This document shows positions 12,991-25,500 of a stretch of 64,000 nt of DNA, piece after piece. This DNA comes from Carposina sasakii (lineage: Eukaryota; Arthropoda; Insecta; Lepidoptera; Carposinidae), in contig CP053154.1 of NCBI GenBank assembly GCA_014607495.2, forward strand, positions 2,976,001 through 3,040,000. Direction: 5' to 3'. Position 1 is the stretch's first letter; each line of letters opens with the position of its first letter. The notes under the pieces were generated by a model. That model did not search any database. It was not told the origin of the DNA and saw only the letters and a list, made by a program, of their open reading frames with translations. The position numbers and the translations under genes are program-made.

Positions 12991-13867
12991 GAAACAGTAT
13001 TGAATATTTTTCTCTCTCTCTACTCAAAAAATATATAATATATATTTTTATCACTTAGCTCGTGCCTCGGAAAGCACGTACAACTATTGGTCCTGCGCCT
13101 GATCTCTCTCCGGTCATGTCGGCTTTCCGTCCCATCCGACTATGAGAGTGAGGGAATAGAGAGTGCATCTGTGTTTGCGCACATACTTGTGCACAATATA
13201 AGTCTAGTTAGTAATATGTCTCCCATTTCCAAACATAGGCAAAAGAAATTCTCTCAAAAGATGACCAACTAGGCACCTCCTACATCTGGCCCCTCTATGC
13301 TTAACATGGCTCCGTCATAAGTCTGCAGGAACGCGTGAAAGTGATATGCTACATGCAAATAGCGCGCTATTTTTTCCGTGACGTTATATATAACGTTACG
13401 AGTTGCGATTATTATCAAATATGTAGTTTCTTTGAACGGTGGCGCTAGTTGTCTAGTGTATAATTATGTAATCTTTATAACTGCATACAAAAAATGTTAG
13501 TTTCAGAATCGGCTACCGGAGCAATTCTATGATACAAACTGTTACGTTCTATATCACAATACCAACATCACGACAATAAAAACTCACGAATACGAACGAA
13601 CCTCTATTCTGATATTGTCAATTAATTTCTCCGAGTTAAAATAGATCGACTCTATTGTAAACACAATCGGATTATGATGTCACAAAATGAATAACAATAA
13701 AACTTAACAATGTAAATAATAATTGATACGGCTAGAAAATCAAACTATTTTCAATTCAAAATACTCTGATTTCAAGTATTTGTGGCGTACTGGCATTGCT
13801 AAGCCGATTCATGTTAAATTTATTTCGCTTTCCGAAGTAAGTAACCTATGATACATTCACTATGGGT
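12991..13867. other. Source-like region of the mosaic blocks
   Basis: Non-coding by inspection. It contains the longer-spaced versions of blocks found in 12300-12600 and a palindromic gttatatataac near 13384-13396. Small open frames (13087-13272) have no motif. Confidence 0.4.
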
Positions 13868-14090
13868 GCGCCCACCACCGGGCCCTACACCCTCCACTGA
13901 CCCTCGGATCTGATAACTCATAATTGCGACAACAGGCACTTGAACACACAATCGAGAGAAACCAGACCCGAGCACCTGCATCAAGACGAACATTGCACCA
14001 TTCCGAAATCAAAAACTAGTAAATAATCTACATATGTTTCGCCAACAACCGTGGCACCTCAGGATTATAGAAATTAGTAAATTAGTAAAC
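13868..14090. repeat. Foldback family F, left arm
   Basis: gcccaccaccgggccctaca ... catatgtttcgccaacaacc ... aaaccactaatta. It forms an inverted pair with 14445-14670 around an AT-rich middle of about 350 bp, so the pair may be one foldback element of about 0.8 kb. Confidence 0.6.
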
Positions 14091-14444
14091 CACTAATTAC
14101 TATGCTCTAAAACCCAACACATTACTTACACAGAATTAACACCCTTACTAAGTATTAAAAAATATATAAATAATTACCCACCATTATTTATATTTCAAAT
14201 AAATATATACTATTTGTGCACACAAACCAAATATTGGGTGAATAGTTAAATTTAAATGAAAAAATTCAAATAAAAATATTGATAAATTAGTAAAGAAAAC
14301 AAGGATGTATGGAACAACATATTCCATTGCCCAAAAAACAAAAATTGTTATTGACTTGACAAGCCACTATCTAAGGTATGTTTATTTATTTATTCAGCCA
14401 ATGTAAAGCGGAGACGAAAATCAACCTGTTCATTTAAAAGGTTT

Positions 14445-14670
14445 ACACCAGAATATTTGGCTTTCAAAATCTCCAACTAGTTTTTGATTTCGGAATGGTG
14501 CAATGTACGTCTTGCAGCTAGGTCGCTGGTTTCTCATGGCGATGGAGTTCAGCTTTGTCGCAATTATGAGTTATCAGTCCGAGGGTCAGTGGAGGGTGTA
14601 GGGCCCGGTGGTGGGCGCACCCATTGAATGTTTGAACTTCCGAATTGTAACGCCTAATACAATTTCACCT
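14445..14670. repeat. Foldback family F, right arm
   Basis: Reverse complement of the left arm: tttttgatttcggaatggtg ... gagggtgtagggcccggtgg ... gaacttccgaattgtaacgc. It lacks the catatgtttcgcc and ccactaatta modules, so the arms are unequal. Confidence 0.6.
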
Positions 14671-14974
14671 ATGTACATGTTGTTTGCGACTCACAGAGTA
14701 CAAGGGTGAAATTGCATTGGATATTGGAATAAAGCAAATAAAGGCGAAACATCTATATGTAAATCGGATCGTGCTGAAAGTTCGCAATGGAAGCTTAGCA
14801 GTTTTCATTGCGAACTGTAGAATGCAATATTTTCGGCGAAACAGTAGCAAAGTAACTGTAAAATAATATTATTATCAACGTGATTTTGTTCACGCTTTCT
14901 ATGATTTACCACAGTAATCTCGTATTGTGAGTACTAATTGGTTGAGCTGAGGTAGAGCTCACCCGATCCTCATT

Positions 14975-15250
14975 ACTCGCCATACTCATAAGTAGGACAT
15001 AATAGTCCTTGGCGCAAAAATACGCTTCGGATTGCGGGCCTTGGGGCAACCCCCGTGCCCGGGCAAAATTCTCGGCGCGCGACAACGCGCCGGTAACTTA
15101 AGTGGCCCTTAAAGGGAGCCACATGGGTCAGAGAGTCTGACCCATTTGGGAAGGGAAAGATGCGGTTGGCCGGGGGGACGCGGGCCGGGCTAGTCGCCCC
15201 TGGTATTACCAGAGTGCACCCGGCCACTTGAGCTGCCACTGCCGCCGGCC
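14975..15250 (-). repeat. GC-rich repeat fragment, possibly the 5' end of a non-LTR element
   Basis: About 60% GC in otherwise AT-rich DNA. On the minus strand it reads gccactgccgccggccagtt in complement and holds a hairpin-prone gggtcagagagtctgaccc. A short ORF (MASNEDRVSS...) begins just after it at about 14980 and runs about 28 codons. A 5' UTR plus truncated ORF1 would fit, but no protein motif confirms this. Confidence 0.3.
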
Positions 15251-15834
15251 AGTTCGCGAAAGAAGAGGAATGAGAAGAAAAGGAAGGAAGAAGATGAAAT
15301 GATCCTACGAAACGATCCTGTTAGCATAAGTAGAATAGAATAGGTTTTTATTTATACATAAACAGATACAATAGCAACACTGAATCAAGACAACAAGGTA
15401 AGTGTGTATAAAGAGTTTTGTAATGTATATAAAACACGATATTTTTAAAATAAATAAATTTATATTATGTCAATATAGAAAGTCATATCAAACATTAAAC
15501 ATAACAATGTTTCCCACAGAGCGTTTCGAACCTATAACTTTTGGCTCATGCAACATTTGCCAAAGCAGTCGTCAACTATGTGAAATCTGTCTGTGTCGTA
15601 TAAAGACTGGTACTCTTACCATTTTATGGGTAAATATCTAAAAAGATTGTGATTACTGGTGAGCCTTTTCTCATAAAACCCCGGAGAATCATACTATATT
15701 TTATTTCAATAAACAATATTTACAATACAAAACGTTTACCTATTATTTATATAAAGTACCATGTCGTAACTGATTCACCAACGTCAAACCAAAAATACTG
15801 AAGCTAGAAATGTGATATTTGGCCCGAGGCTTTC

Positions 15835-15940
15835 TTTTGTGATGTGCAGGTCTTCTAAGAAGGGATTTAAAGAGGTTCCCACGAGAACGGGAAATAACGG
15901 TAAACTTTATTACACGGATAAAATCGTGGGCGACCCCTAG
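15835..15940 (+). mobile_element. Possible Helitron-like 3' end
   Basis: The plus strand ends cgtgggcgacccCTAG followed by T (15941), the same rule as the other copies but in the opposite orientation. The left boundary is not visible. Confidence 0.35.
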
Positions 15941-15941
15941 T

Positions 15942-17580
15942 ACTATAAATACTTATGCTACAAACTTAGTACTAATGCAAGTAGTGGGGCGTGCAACCAT
16001 CATACTACTCAGTATTTTCGTGAAGTACATGAGGCCGGAAGTCGCTTGGAATAGCAAGTCTTCTACCTATATATTCTTCCACGCTCTTCTTTGTGAATTC
16101 ATGATCACATTACTCAGCTCAGCTGACTCCTTTGTTATCTGCTCACTATTTTGAAACAAAAGAACCCATTTATTCGTTGAAAAATACAAAATATTCTGTA
16201 CATCGTTCCCCAATAAATTTACATACAGAACAAGTCTGTATCTGCGTGCTAACTCTAACGGAATGATCCAATATGTAAATGGTCTGAATGCTCCATGTAT
16301 CTCTGTTTGAAGGCATGTGTAACCATGGTACGAGTATGAACAAATCAGTTATTTAAATTACTACTGGTTGGCTGAAGATTGGGATAAATTACGCAAGCCG
16401 CAATATATTGTTCTTAGCCTAACGTTCTATGAGTGCTACCGTGTTTTGGAGCGATGATGTGACCCGAAAATTACTATCGAATATTGAAGTCTTTTTACTT
16501 TCAAGACAAAAACTTGATTTGCAACTTCTTTCTTTTGATACGAATTCTGTATTTGACAACCAATATCCCCGTAGTCATCGCTGTTTTACTGTGTTCCGTG
16601 AGTCGTAGAAACCTCATAGCATCTGCGTAGCTTTACTACGCATTGATCGTAGTATTTATGTATAAACAGTATGTTTATAAAATAACCTAATGTAATAAAA
16701 GAAAAAACCCGGCTGTGATTTTTTTTACCGAGTGTTACTCTCACGACTAATACGAGTCTAATGATACCTCTCAGGCTCAAATGCGACAAGCCGCTTAAGC
16801 TCTGGAGCGTGCCAAAGAAATGTACATACGTACATACAAACACACACTCGAAAAACATAACCCTCCTTATGGCGCAATCGAGTTAAAACTTTAGGTTTAT
16901 TACTTAGGGTTGTTACCTTAGGTTTGTTTGTTGCTCTTCTACGCAAAAACCATCGACGAAATATTTATTTAACAATTAACAATTTTATTCATTTTCTTGC
17001 ATTCAAACACTTGCCTCAATTATTGAGCAATACCTTTCCTTTTTTTGATTTCACATCAAAAGGTTAAAAATATATTGTTTTATATCTTTCGTATTTACGA
17101 GATTGTATAAACGGATTTAACATTTTAAAAGTTTGGACTGCAGCTAAAAGATAACGCATTTTGGCTCCGATAATCTTGTTAATGCTGTCTAACTTTTTGA
17201 ATCACTGTTTGGACATTTTCTTAAAATGTGCCAAGATACTTTTTGTTATAATTTGTTATGGCGCATTCCCAAATGTAGCTGAGAACAGGCAAAGTGCTGG
17301 CACCTACCATGCCTAACGTATCAGTGTTGTAGCTATCCTATGTGGCAGTATTTCCAGCATGTAGAGGGTTGGTTTCTTTTTCAGAAAGTTGTTTCATTTG
17401 ATTTATATGTTTCTAGTAATATTTTGTGCTCTATACGAGTATTTCTGCTAAAATATATTCCAGTGGATCTATTCTACGCACTGTGTTGAGTTTTTTACAT
17501 GTATTTGGGGATTTTTATTTTTTTCCAGCTTTATCATAACTTTGTTGACATTTTTCCGATAATAAGTAACAGGAGCCTCA
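15942..17580. other. Intergenic DNA
   Basis: No supported gene. The overlapping minus-strand frames at 16586-16946 lack a motif and share sequence with no known family. The remainder is AT-rich. Confidence 0.35.
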
Positions 17581-17584
17581 TTTT

Positions 17585-17800
17585 TTTATCCAGACAGAGT
17601 CTTGGGCTAGTTAATATATGTTTTTCTATGTTTGTTACGCGATATAAATGAAATAGTGAATACCTCAAGAAGGGTGGAAAATTGGGGATGAACTTTACTT
17701 ATGTTAAATAAAGTAATTATTTTATCCAGACAGAGTCTTGGGCTAGTTAATATAAATATAAAAAATAGTGAGAAGATATTTTACTTATGTTAATAATAAG
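17585..17800. repeat. Imperfect tandem duplication, about 135-bp unit
   Basis: tccagacagagtcttgggct occurs at 17590 and again at about 17724, each followed by agttaatata; the phrase ttacttatgttaa is likewise repeated at about 17696 and 17780. Confidence 0.6.
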
Positions 17801-17914
17801 AAGAATATTCATTTCATGTTTTGTTTCTTTTGTTCTAATGTAATATAGCTTTGTTGACATAGTTGGCTGAAAGCTGGAAGAAGCTCGCTATTTGTAAATG
17901 TACTTTATATATCT

Positions 17915-17957
17915 AGTCATGAGAAGTCCATTGTTGAACATAGGCCTTCCCCAAATA
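17915..17957. repeat. Short 'agtccattgttgaacatagg' repeat fragment
   Basis: Related to the fragment at 38977-39033 (agtccactgttggacatagg) and to family H. Confidence 0.45.
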
Positions 17958-18328
17958 TGTCTTAAATATGTAAAGTTATAAATTCCTAAACCGCAAAGTT
18001 GACCGTATAAGATAAAGATATGGATACAACGAAGCCATTAAAACTTCCATTATAATAGTCGAATTACGGTATCCCAAATGAGGAGCCATTAGCCGACCTT
18101 GCACGGTCATAATTAATTTAAGTTCACCAAATATACCGTAACTAGTTCGGAACTATAGAGCGAAAATACGCGGTACTATATCTCCACACGCGGAACGATC
18201 CAATTTTCATCCCTATGTCAGGAAGAGTAAAGAGCACACGAAGCGTAAATAAATTATGTTCCCGAATTCATTTATGTATGAAACTAAAATTAGGAAATAT
18301 TATCCTTGTACGTCAAATACATGATCTT

Positions 18329-18603
18329 AGGCTCGAGCATACCGGATGCGTATGCGTGCACGTAAGCGTAGACGTACCTCCTAAGGCTCGAGCACACCGG
18401 ATGCGTGTGCGTGCACGTAAGCGTAGACGTATACGTACCTCTGAGTTTAATGTATGGAACTGTCACCGCTTGACGTCTTTGCTTACGTCTACGCATACGC
18501 ATCCGGTCTGCCCGTGCCTATACAGTTCCATACATTACAACTCAGAGGTACGTATACGTCTACGCTTACGTGCACGCACACGCATCCATTGTGCTCGAGC
18601 CTA
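18329..18603. repeat. CpG-rich foldback with alternating purine-pyrimidine arms
   Basis: The left arm (two tandem versions of ggctcgagca.accggatgcg followed by cgtaagcgtagacgta) is repeated inverted on the right (tacgtctacgcttacg ... gtgctcgagcc). The centre holds a second inverted pair, atgtatggaactgt / acagttccatacat. The 152-aa frame through it is a by-product. Confidence 0.75.
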
Positions 18604-18748
18604 TATGATTCCACAGCTAAATAAAGGAAAAATTGGATTTATAACGCGTCCTTGTATATTTCACTTTATTTGAAAATAATTTCAGATATAACTGCAACAT
18701 TGATGTGTTGAATATTGAAGTTTTTTTCCCAGCCATGGATGTATTATA

Positions 18749-19048
18749 CAGGGTGTCTTTTTGTTGCCACCCTTAACGAAGGGTACGTACTCTATACATC
18801 AAATAACGTAAGTTTATGTAAAAAAATGCTGGGAAACGATGTAAATTATTAATTATTTCTCGTGAAAAAATCTTGCTACACGCGTCCATGTGCATTTATG
18901 TAGAAAAACGCAGTCTATTAACTCAACTTTGGACCCTATTATTTTGACAACCAGACACTTCCCAAGTATGCTTCCATGGAGAAAAATGATCGTGATGATG
19001 AGGACATTCCGTAGTTTTCGGGAACGTTGACGACCAAAAATCACCCTG
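18749..19048 (+). mobile_element. MITE with CAGGGTG ends
   Basis: 300 bp, TA on both sides, ends CAGGGTGTCTTTTTG / AAAAATCACCCTG. Same family as 52498-52871 but missing about 70 bp of the T-rich part after tgctgggaa. Confidence 0.8.
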
Positions 19049-19639
19049 TATATCCATAAATTTTAATCAAAATTATGTTTTTCTGTACCCATGACACAAG
19101 ATGTTAGGAATACGAGATCACGGACCTATACCTATATTTGCTAACAAATCTGACATACCTCTTTCATTCATCGAGTTACAGGACTAATGTTTTAAAAAAA
19201 ATATCGGGTGAAGAATTTTTTCATTTCTTTATTAAGTGTTCAGAATAATAATACATTCAGGGCGTTGTTGCGGCTGCCTCGCTTTTGTAGTGCATCGGGA
19301 ATGTTCGCCGTGGCCAATGTGGATTGTTTCTATACCACTATGTGCAAAAGGGCCACCTCGATAAATTTTAATAAAGGAGCACCTCGATAGCCAGTAGCAA
19401 CAACCTCCTGAATGTAGTCGCGGTTCGCATGGACGGTCCATTTATGAGACACTGGCTACATCTGCATGCTCCTGTACCCCAAATTTACTATTAACAATTT
19501 AATGATTTTAATGTATATTGTTCTTTTCATTTTAACTTTAATTTAATAATTTTAATTTATTTATTGTATAATTGATAACGCTTTAATTTAATTTTATTCT
19601 GTGATGCAGCCAAGTTTTTGGATTAAACTGTCTGAATAA

Positions 19640-19666
19640 ATGAACGCTATTATTATTATTATTATT
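19640..19666. repeat. (ATT)n tail of an upstream retroelement end
   Basis: aataaatgaacgct followed by five ATT units: a retrotransposon-like 3' end. The 19440-19640 segment before it is AT-rich and could be the 3' UTR. Confidence 0.45.
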
Positions 19667-20362
19667 TCCTTCGTATATCTTTCGAAATTCACGGGACTAC
19701 AGAGTCCCGGTCCTTTGAGAGGCGTGCATCGGGCGGTAGCCAAGCTGTAGAGGCCCTTTTAAGAGAACTTTAATATAATGTGTGATACACATGGCGGATA
19801 CCATCGCCGACCGCACCATATGATACACCCGGCGATGGTCCCCGGCATGTGCAAGACTATTGCAGTGTAGATCTATGTCATGCGATGGAAACAAAGGCTA
19901 TGGGGCTGAATGTTGGATGGGGTTGGGTAACTGGGCTATTGATGAATTCGGAGACTAACGGACGCCTTTTGGACCATTGCACAACCAAGTCTCATAATTG
20001 TTTGGTAGCAGGCGGTACTTGACTCGCCAACTCATTTCATGGGCCCCCTGAAACGGCCGCACGCACGGAGCGACAAAGGGGGCAACATTTGGTGAGCGGC
20101 TAGGGTGGAAGGGTGCCCCTGGACTTTAAGACAATCAGAGGCCAACTCGCCACTTGTGTACGGACGGGCACGTCCTGCCTCGAGCTGTCATAGCTCTCGC
20201 GACTCCACTATGTGCAAAAGGCCGGCGAAAGCAAGGCAGAGGCGGGGGAACTGTTCCTCGTCAGACCTCACTCCGGCGCCGGAGATGAGGAACAGGGTCT
20301 TCCCACTGGAGCACTTCAGGTCCGTGGGAACGCTACCTCCCAACAGCTCGTATTATTATTAT
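19667..20362 (+). repeat. (ATT)n-tailed repeat unit, first of a tandem pair
   Basis: Starts near ttcacgggactacagagtcc, contains gtagaggcccttttaagaga and ends cccaacagctcg + TATTATTATTAT. About 696 bp, GC-rich. It is closely matched by the next unit, with larger divergence in the middle. Likely the 3' portion of a non-LTR element. Confidence 0.65.
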
Positions 20363-21045
20363 GGTATCTCTTCTGAAATTCACGGGACTACAGAGTCCTG
20401 GTCCTTTGAGAGGCATGCATCGGGCCGTAGCCAAGATGTAGAGGCCCTTTTAAGAGAACTTTAATATGGTGTGAGATACACATGGCGGATACCATCACCG
20501 AGCGCACAATATAATACACACTGGTGATGGTCCCGGCCATGTGCAAAGACTATTAGGAGTTCAGATCTACGTCGTGCGATGGAAAACCCAGGTCATGGGC
20601 TATGGGGTTGAAATGTTGGGTGGCTGGATAAGGGCTATTTTATATAGGGAGACTATTGCACGCCTGCCATAACAATTTAGTCCCAAAATTGTGAGGTGGC
20701 AGGCGGTGACTCGCCGCCCGTAATTTAAGGCCATGAGGTGGGCTTCCCATAAGTGGCGCATGCCGGGGAGGCAACACCGGCGCGGGCGGCTAAGGGTGCA
20801 GAGAGGTGAGACTGTGGGGCGTGAACGTCAGTTACCCCCGGCGCTATGACATTTTACACTTCCACCCTGGAGCAAAGGTTCCGCTCTTGCGCTGTTCCCT
20901 CCTAGCCGGCCAATGAAGGCAAGCTAAGAGTCGAAGTGGCCAAAGATGGTAAAGTGGCCCTCTGAACTCGGGTCCGTGGTGACGCCAATCACCGAACAGC
21001 TTCGCCACAAAGCTGCCCTGCGGGCTTATTATTATTATTATTAAT
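20363..21045 (+). repeat. (ATT)n-tailed repeat unit, second of a tandem pair
   Basis: About 683 bp; repeats the order of the previous unit (ttcacgggactacagagtcc, cacatggcggataccatc, ggtgatggtccc) and ends ctgccctgcgggc + (TTA)n. Head-to-tail arrangement with a tail between units. Confidence 0.65.
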
Positions 21046-24000
21046 AATTTTTATAAAAAAAATATATTGTTAACAACTAAAGGCGTATTCGATTTTATAT
21101 AGGGCAGCAGACATCGAACATCCTTAATGAGCTATATTGTTTGATAGTTGTTTTAACACAATAATGAGTTTCGTATAAGCAGTGGAGTTTAAGGGAGGGC
21201 AAGTCCCACTTGCACTTTACGTCCATGTTAATAACATTATACCCAAATACAGAATTTGATTTTCTCAAACAGTTTCCGCAGAGAATCTATACTATATTAA
21301 TAGACATCATTTCTCCGTATTCCAATGCATATTGAATGATATCAGTCCCTAGACGGATCTGTTTGGTTAAGATAATTAGATCTCATAATGAATATCCAAT
21401 AATACCGAATATCTATTTGGAGGCCAAATGATGTTGAATACAGTGAAATAACATAATGCGTAGACCATTGTTATTTATGATAATATGGTTTGGAATGTTA
21501 TGATGTTTTTATTAGCATTTTGTGTTCAATGAACTGTTACTGCAGATTTTATTATTAGTCTGTATTTCGATAAAAAAAAATCATGTAATTTGGCCTAAGC
21601 GAACCTAAGTTTTAGTTTAACTTATTCTATTCAACTTTTATAACAAAAATTTTTCAACGTTCAATTATTTGACAACTAAATAACGTTTGTAACATAATTA
21701 TCATGACGTTTTATTGCGATTGGATCAAACAAGCAAGACGGCATGTATATTAAACCGAGTTGCAAAATATGTTACTATTTCCATCGTAAATATCCATTAG
21801 CTAAAAGAGTAAGTAGACTTTTAACACTAAATGCTTTTTGCCTATCAACGTCTGTTCAATAAAATTTGATGAATCGCTGTTATAAAACGAAAATTAAAAG
21901 TTCTCTAAAACGTTGTTAGTCACCATTTTGTCCAATCAAAATCAATGGATAAAAACGTGTCGTTTGGATTGGAACAGGGACCCATATTTACTTTTGCTCA
22001 CTACCTTTCGATAGCAGTTGTCAATTTAGTTTTTAAAAGATTGTATGTTTGTATGATTTTTTATGTTTGTTATGTAAAATTAACTGGTTTTAGCAAGACT
22101 TGATTTTAGAATCTTGTTCTTTTATTTTATTATTTTGTTCTTTTATACAGACAAACAACATACTTAATAATAATAAAAGCATTTAATCTTGTTACTATTT
22201 TTCTATTTTAAATAAAGGAAAAGCTAATTTTGCCTGTAAAATATCAATAAAGATTGTTTTTAAAACAGTACACCACATGATCTCGTTCACTATCCTATCA
22301 ACCAACTATTCACACAAACCTGGATTGAACGACACACGCACGATACCTATGTCCGCGTGGACACAATAACTACTCTTTTTGTATTGACACCAATTCAATC
22401 CTTTCCGAGGCTTTCCCGTGTGAATTCGGAATTGAACTGCACCTGCTGCTCCACGCTGATCGAACGCGTTTCCAGGTCAAATTGGAGTATGAAAGGCAAT
22501 CTATAGCTGTGTATTATGAAGCGGCTTTTAGGGTTTCGTTATTGCTAGATTACGATTGTAAATGACAGAGAATAGACCTACGACGGACAAGGCAATGATT
22601 GTCTATTGCATAGTCATTTAGCTTCAGTTGCAGTCTTTCTTTTTTCGCAACATTTATTTTATAAGCAAGACGTCTTTTTTAAATCTGATGCCAAACGATC
22701 ATCTGCAAGTTGCCTGTCAATATACTAAACGAGCTGCCGCTAAAATTTTACTACTTGAACTATAAATTCCAGAAAACAGGCACTGACTGGAGGAAACCCA
22801 TTGCATTCTTCCGCGCAAATAAAGTTAATGTGAAACGTTTACTGTACGTGGGAATGCTGGCTCCGTAAATAAAAGCTGTCATAGAGCGATGCGCTTGTTA
22901 AACTAGATGTTTGCTTTGTACATAATGTTTTTTTTTTACTATTTCGTAGAAACCTTTTATTATAACTGCATGAAATTTTACGTTTCTATTTGGAACATAA
23001 TTATGTTGTAGATAGAATAGAATTATTAACTTAGGTAGACAATTAGTTTTAGCTTAAACAATGATATTTTTTTGCAATAACATGGTCATTTTACCTCGTG
23101 ATCGAAGACAAAGTCTCGATTAGCATGAATTTGCGTGTAATATATAAAAAGGATTAAATAACATTACTGATATACCGCAAAGCGTGACTTCGACATCAAA
23201 TTCTTCCCTGACCATATATTTCTAATAAGATATTGCAAATGTCGTATCTAATTCTTTTGGGTGTAGTCCCATCGAAGTTATTGACCTATGTAAGCTTAGA
23301 TCCTTTAAGGCAAAATTTCCCAAGAGGCACCTAGGTATTATATCAGAAAAGGACGCTGATGTGACTTTTAAAAAGATATTTAGAAAATAGATTTGCAATT
23401 TCGGCAACCAATACGAGTGTCATCTTGAGTCATTTCTAAAAGCGCAATAAGTAAAAGGCGTTATTTTTTTTTTTTTTATCTTGTACTCGTATACAGAAAA
23501 TTTATGTATGTGTTTATGTATAGATAAAAGTCAGTGCAGTCATTGGTTATAGTGAAAAATTGTCATAAGTATAATGGCTGTAATTTAGGAACAATTGAAT
23601 ATTTTTTATTTAAAATAATAAACCTTTTTTATTTACTTAATAAATATGTTGGTATTTCTAAATTAAAATAATGTAGATCCTGTGTCCTTTTCCACTAAAA
23701 TAATAGGCATTTGTTTGCATAAACTTAACCTGAGGACCTTTTGTTATTCAATGTATGGAATACAAATTACTCGTATGTGCCCATTTCTCACTACAAGCAA
23801 TTACACTCACAATTCTATAGAACTATTTGTTCATATTTTCCTTGTTCATTTAGCTCATAGGTTAGACCTATGGACTTAAGTTATTATATAATTATGTTAC
23901 GGTGCTCAAATACACTTAGTGTTAACTTTTTGGGACCGTTTTGTTATTTTAATTATATTTCCAAGAGATACGCGACGCCGAAGACACTATCAGAGCCAAA

Positions 24001-25500
24001 ACGCCTTTTATAGTGTTTTGATCATAAATTTGCGATTTGATGGCGCTTGAAAAAATATCACGTATCTCAAGCTTTTTTACTTTTATGTTCACGTTTTATG
24101 TCTATTTTTCATATATGCGGAGTATGCATTAAAATATTGTCACAAACTTATCAATCTTTTCAAAAAAGAATCACATAATTTTTCAACCAGAATAGCACTA
24201 GTAGAGGGGACAACAGTATACAGCAATTACCTAGAACGAGCATTTCAATGAACCAAGCCGTCCAGTAAATCAAAACTAATAGAGATATACGACACTGTCA
24301 CATAAAACTAACTGACTAACTTAGAGGTCTCTAAATGGTGAACTACTATTGCAATATTTCACTGACGGGTTTCAATTACGCAGTGTAATACAATTATTTG
24401 GTTTTAATCATTTTACGAAACCTTAGCTTATTGGTTTAGAAATCGAATTTTAAGAACTACGTGTTCAAGTTGTACATTAAAATAATTACCTATGTTTTAT
24501 TTAGAGTCAATTTTATCAATGATCACATAGTCTATCTGAAGAATAAGTAGTATTCTATCTAGAAATTGATGATCATTTTTTTTATTCAAACTTGAGCTCT
24601 TTTTACGAACAGACACAAGGTAAATAAGGAATTATGTCATTTTCATTCTCACACCCCGTGATCAAACTTGAATGAAATGAAAAAGACAAGTGAAAACGTT
24701 TAGAAAAGATCGATAAATATATGGGTTTGACATAACCTAACGAAATAATTTGGTGTCAATCCTATCTCACAGCTTTTACCTGTATTATTTTCCAGCGTTT
24801 TTTTACTGCAATAACGCTACTTATCTATTGCAATATGAATCGAAGACGAGATAAATCTTAGATAGGTAAATCTTTTTGTTCATAATTTAAAATTTTGAAT
24901 GAATAAAATTTTATTGAAGATTGAAATGTGTAAAAAATCTTTAATATCGGTTATTTTTGTTGACTGTAAAGGCATATCGAATCCCAAATTTTTTAATCTA
25001 CGTACATATTTGCTAAAACCTATTTATAAATTTAAGTAAAAACAAAAACAAAACTTAAGGAACGCGTTAATCACAAAATTGTTATCAAGTTCCGTTCGCT
25101 TTATTCCGACAATGGATTTTCGTTTAGGAGCTAAATAAAAGTGGAATTCCTTTCTTAAATTGTTCGAAAGAGTTGAATTAATTAAATGTAATTAATTGCG
25201 TATTTAGCAGAATACTTTCTATTGGAATGGGAGTTCATTACGAAAGGCTTAGATACGGTGGGACTACTCTCAATGCAGTGGAATTCGCGTTTTGAGTAGA
25301 ATTTACATCCTAACTTATATTCATTGAATAAGAAGTTCTCGTTAATCTCGGGACTCGTTATTCTATGCCTATATTATTTTAAAAAATAAGTTTTTATTTC
25401 TTTGTTACCGCTTTATGGAGTACGGAGAAGGACATACATTCTGTAGTACACATGGTTGATGTTGCGGGCTACAGTTGGTTGAGAATATTTTTCATCAATA
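21046..25500. other. AT-rich intergenic DNA downstream of the Ig gene
   Basis: No gene supported. It holds an ATG-less open stretch of 78 codons at 22329-22562 (plus) in a locally GC-richer patch. Short ORFs at 23222-23407 and 23682-23879 lack motifs. Confidence 0.35.

Noticed and set aside
14975..15250. Fragment of ribosomal RNA
   Set aside because: GC-rich, but I recognise no conserved rRNA core string; it looks like a repeat.
18215..18673. 152-codon ORF, arginine/histidine-rich
   Set aside because: It runs through both arms of a foldback repeat; composition comes from cgt/gca alternation.
20105..20464. 119-codon ORF
   Set aside because: It crosses the junction and ATT tail between two tandem repeat units, so it cannot be one protein.
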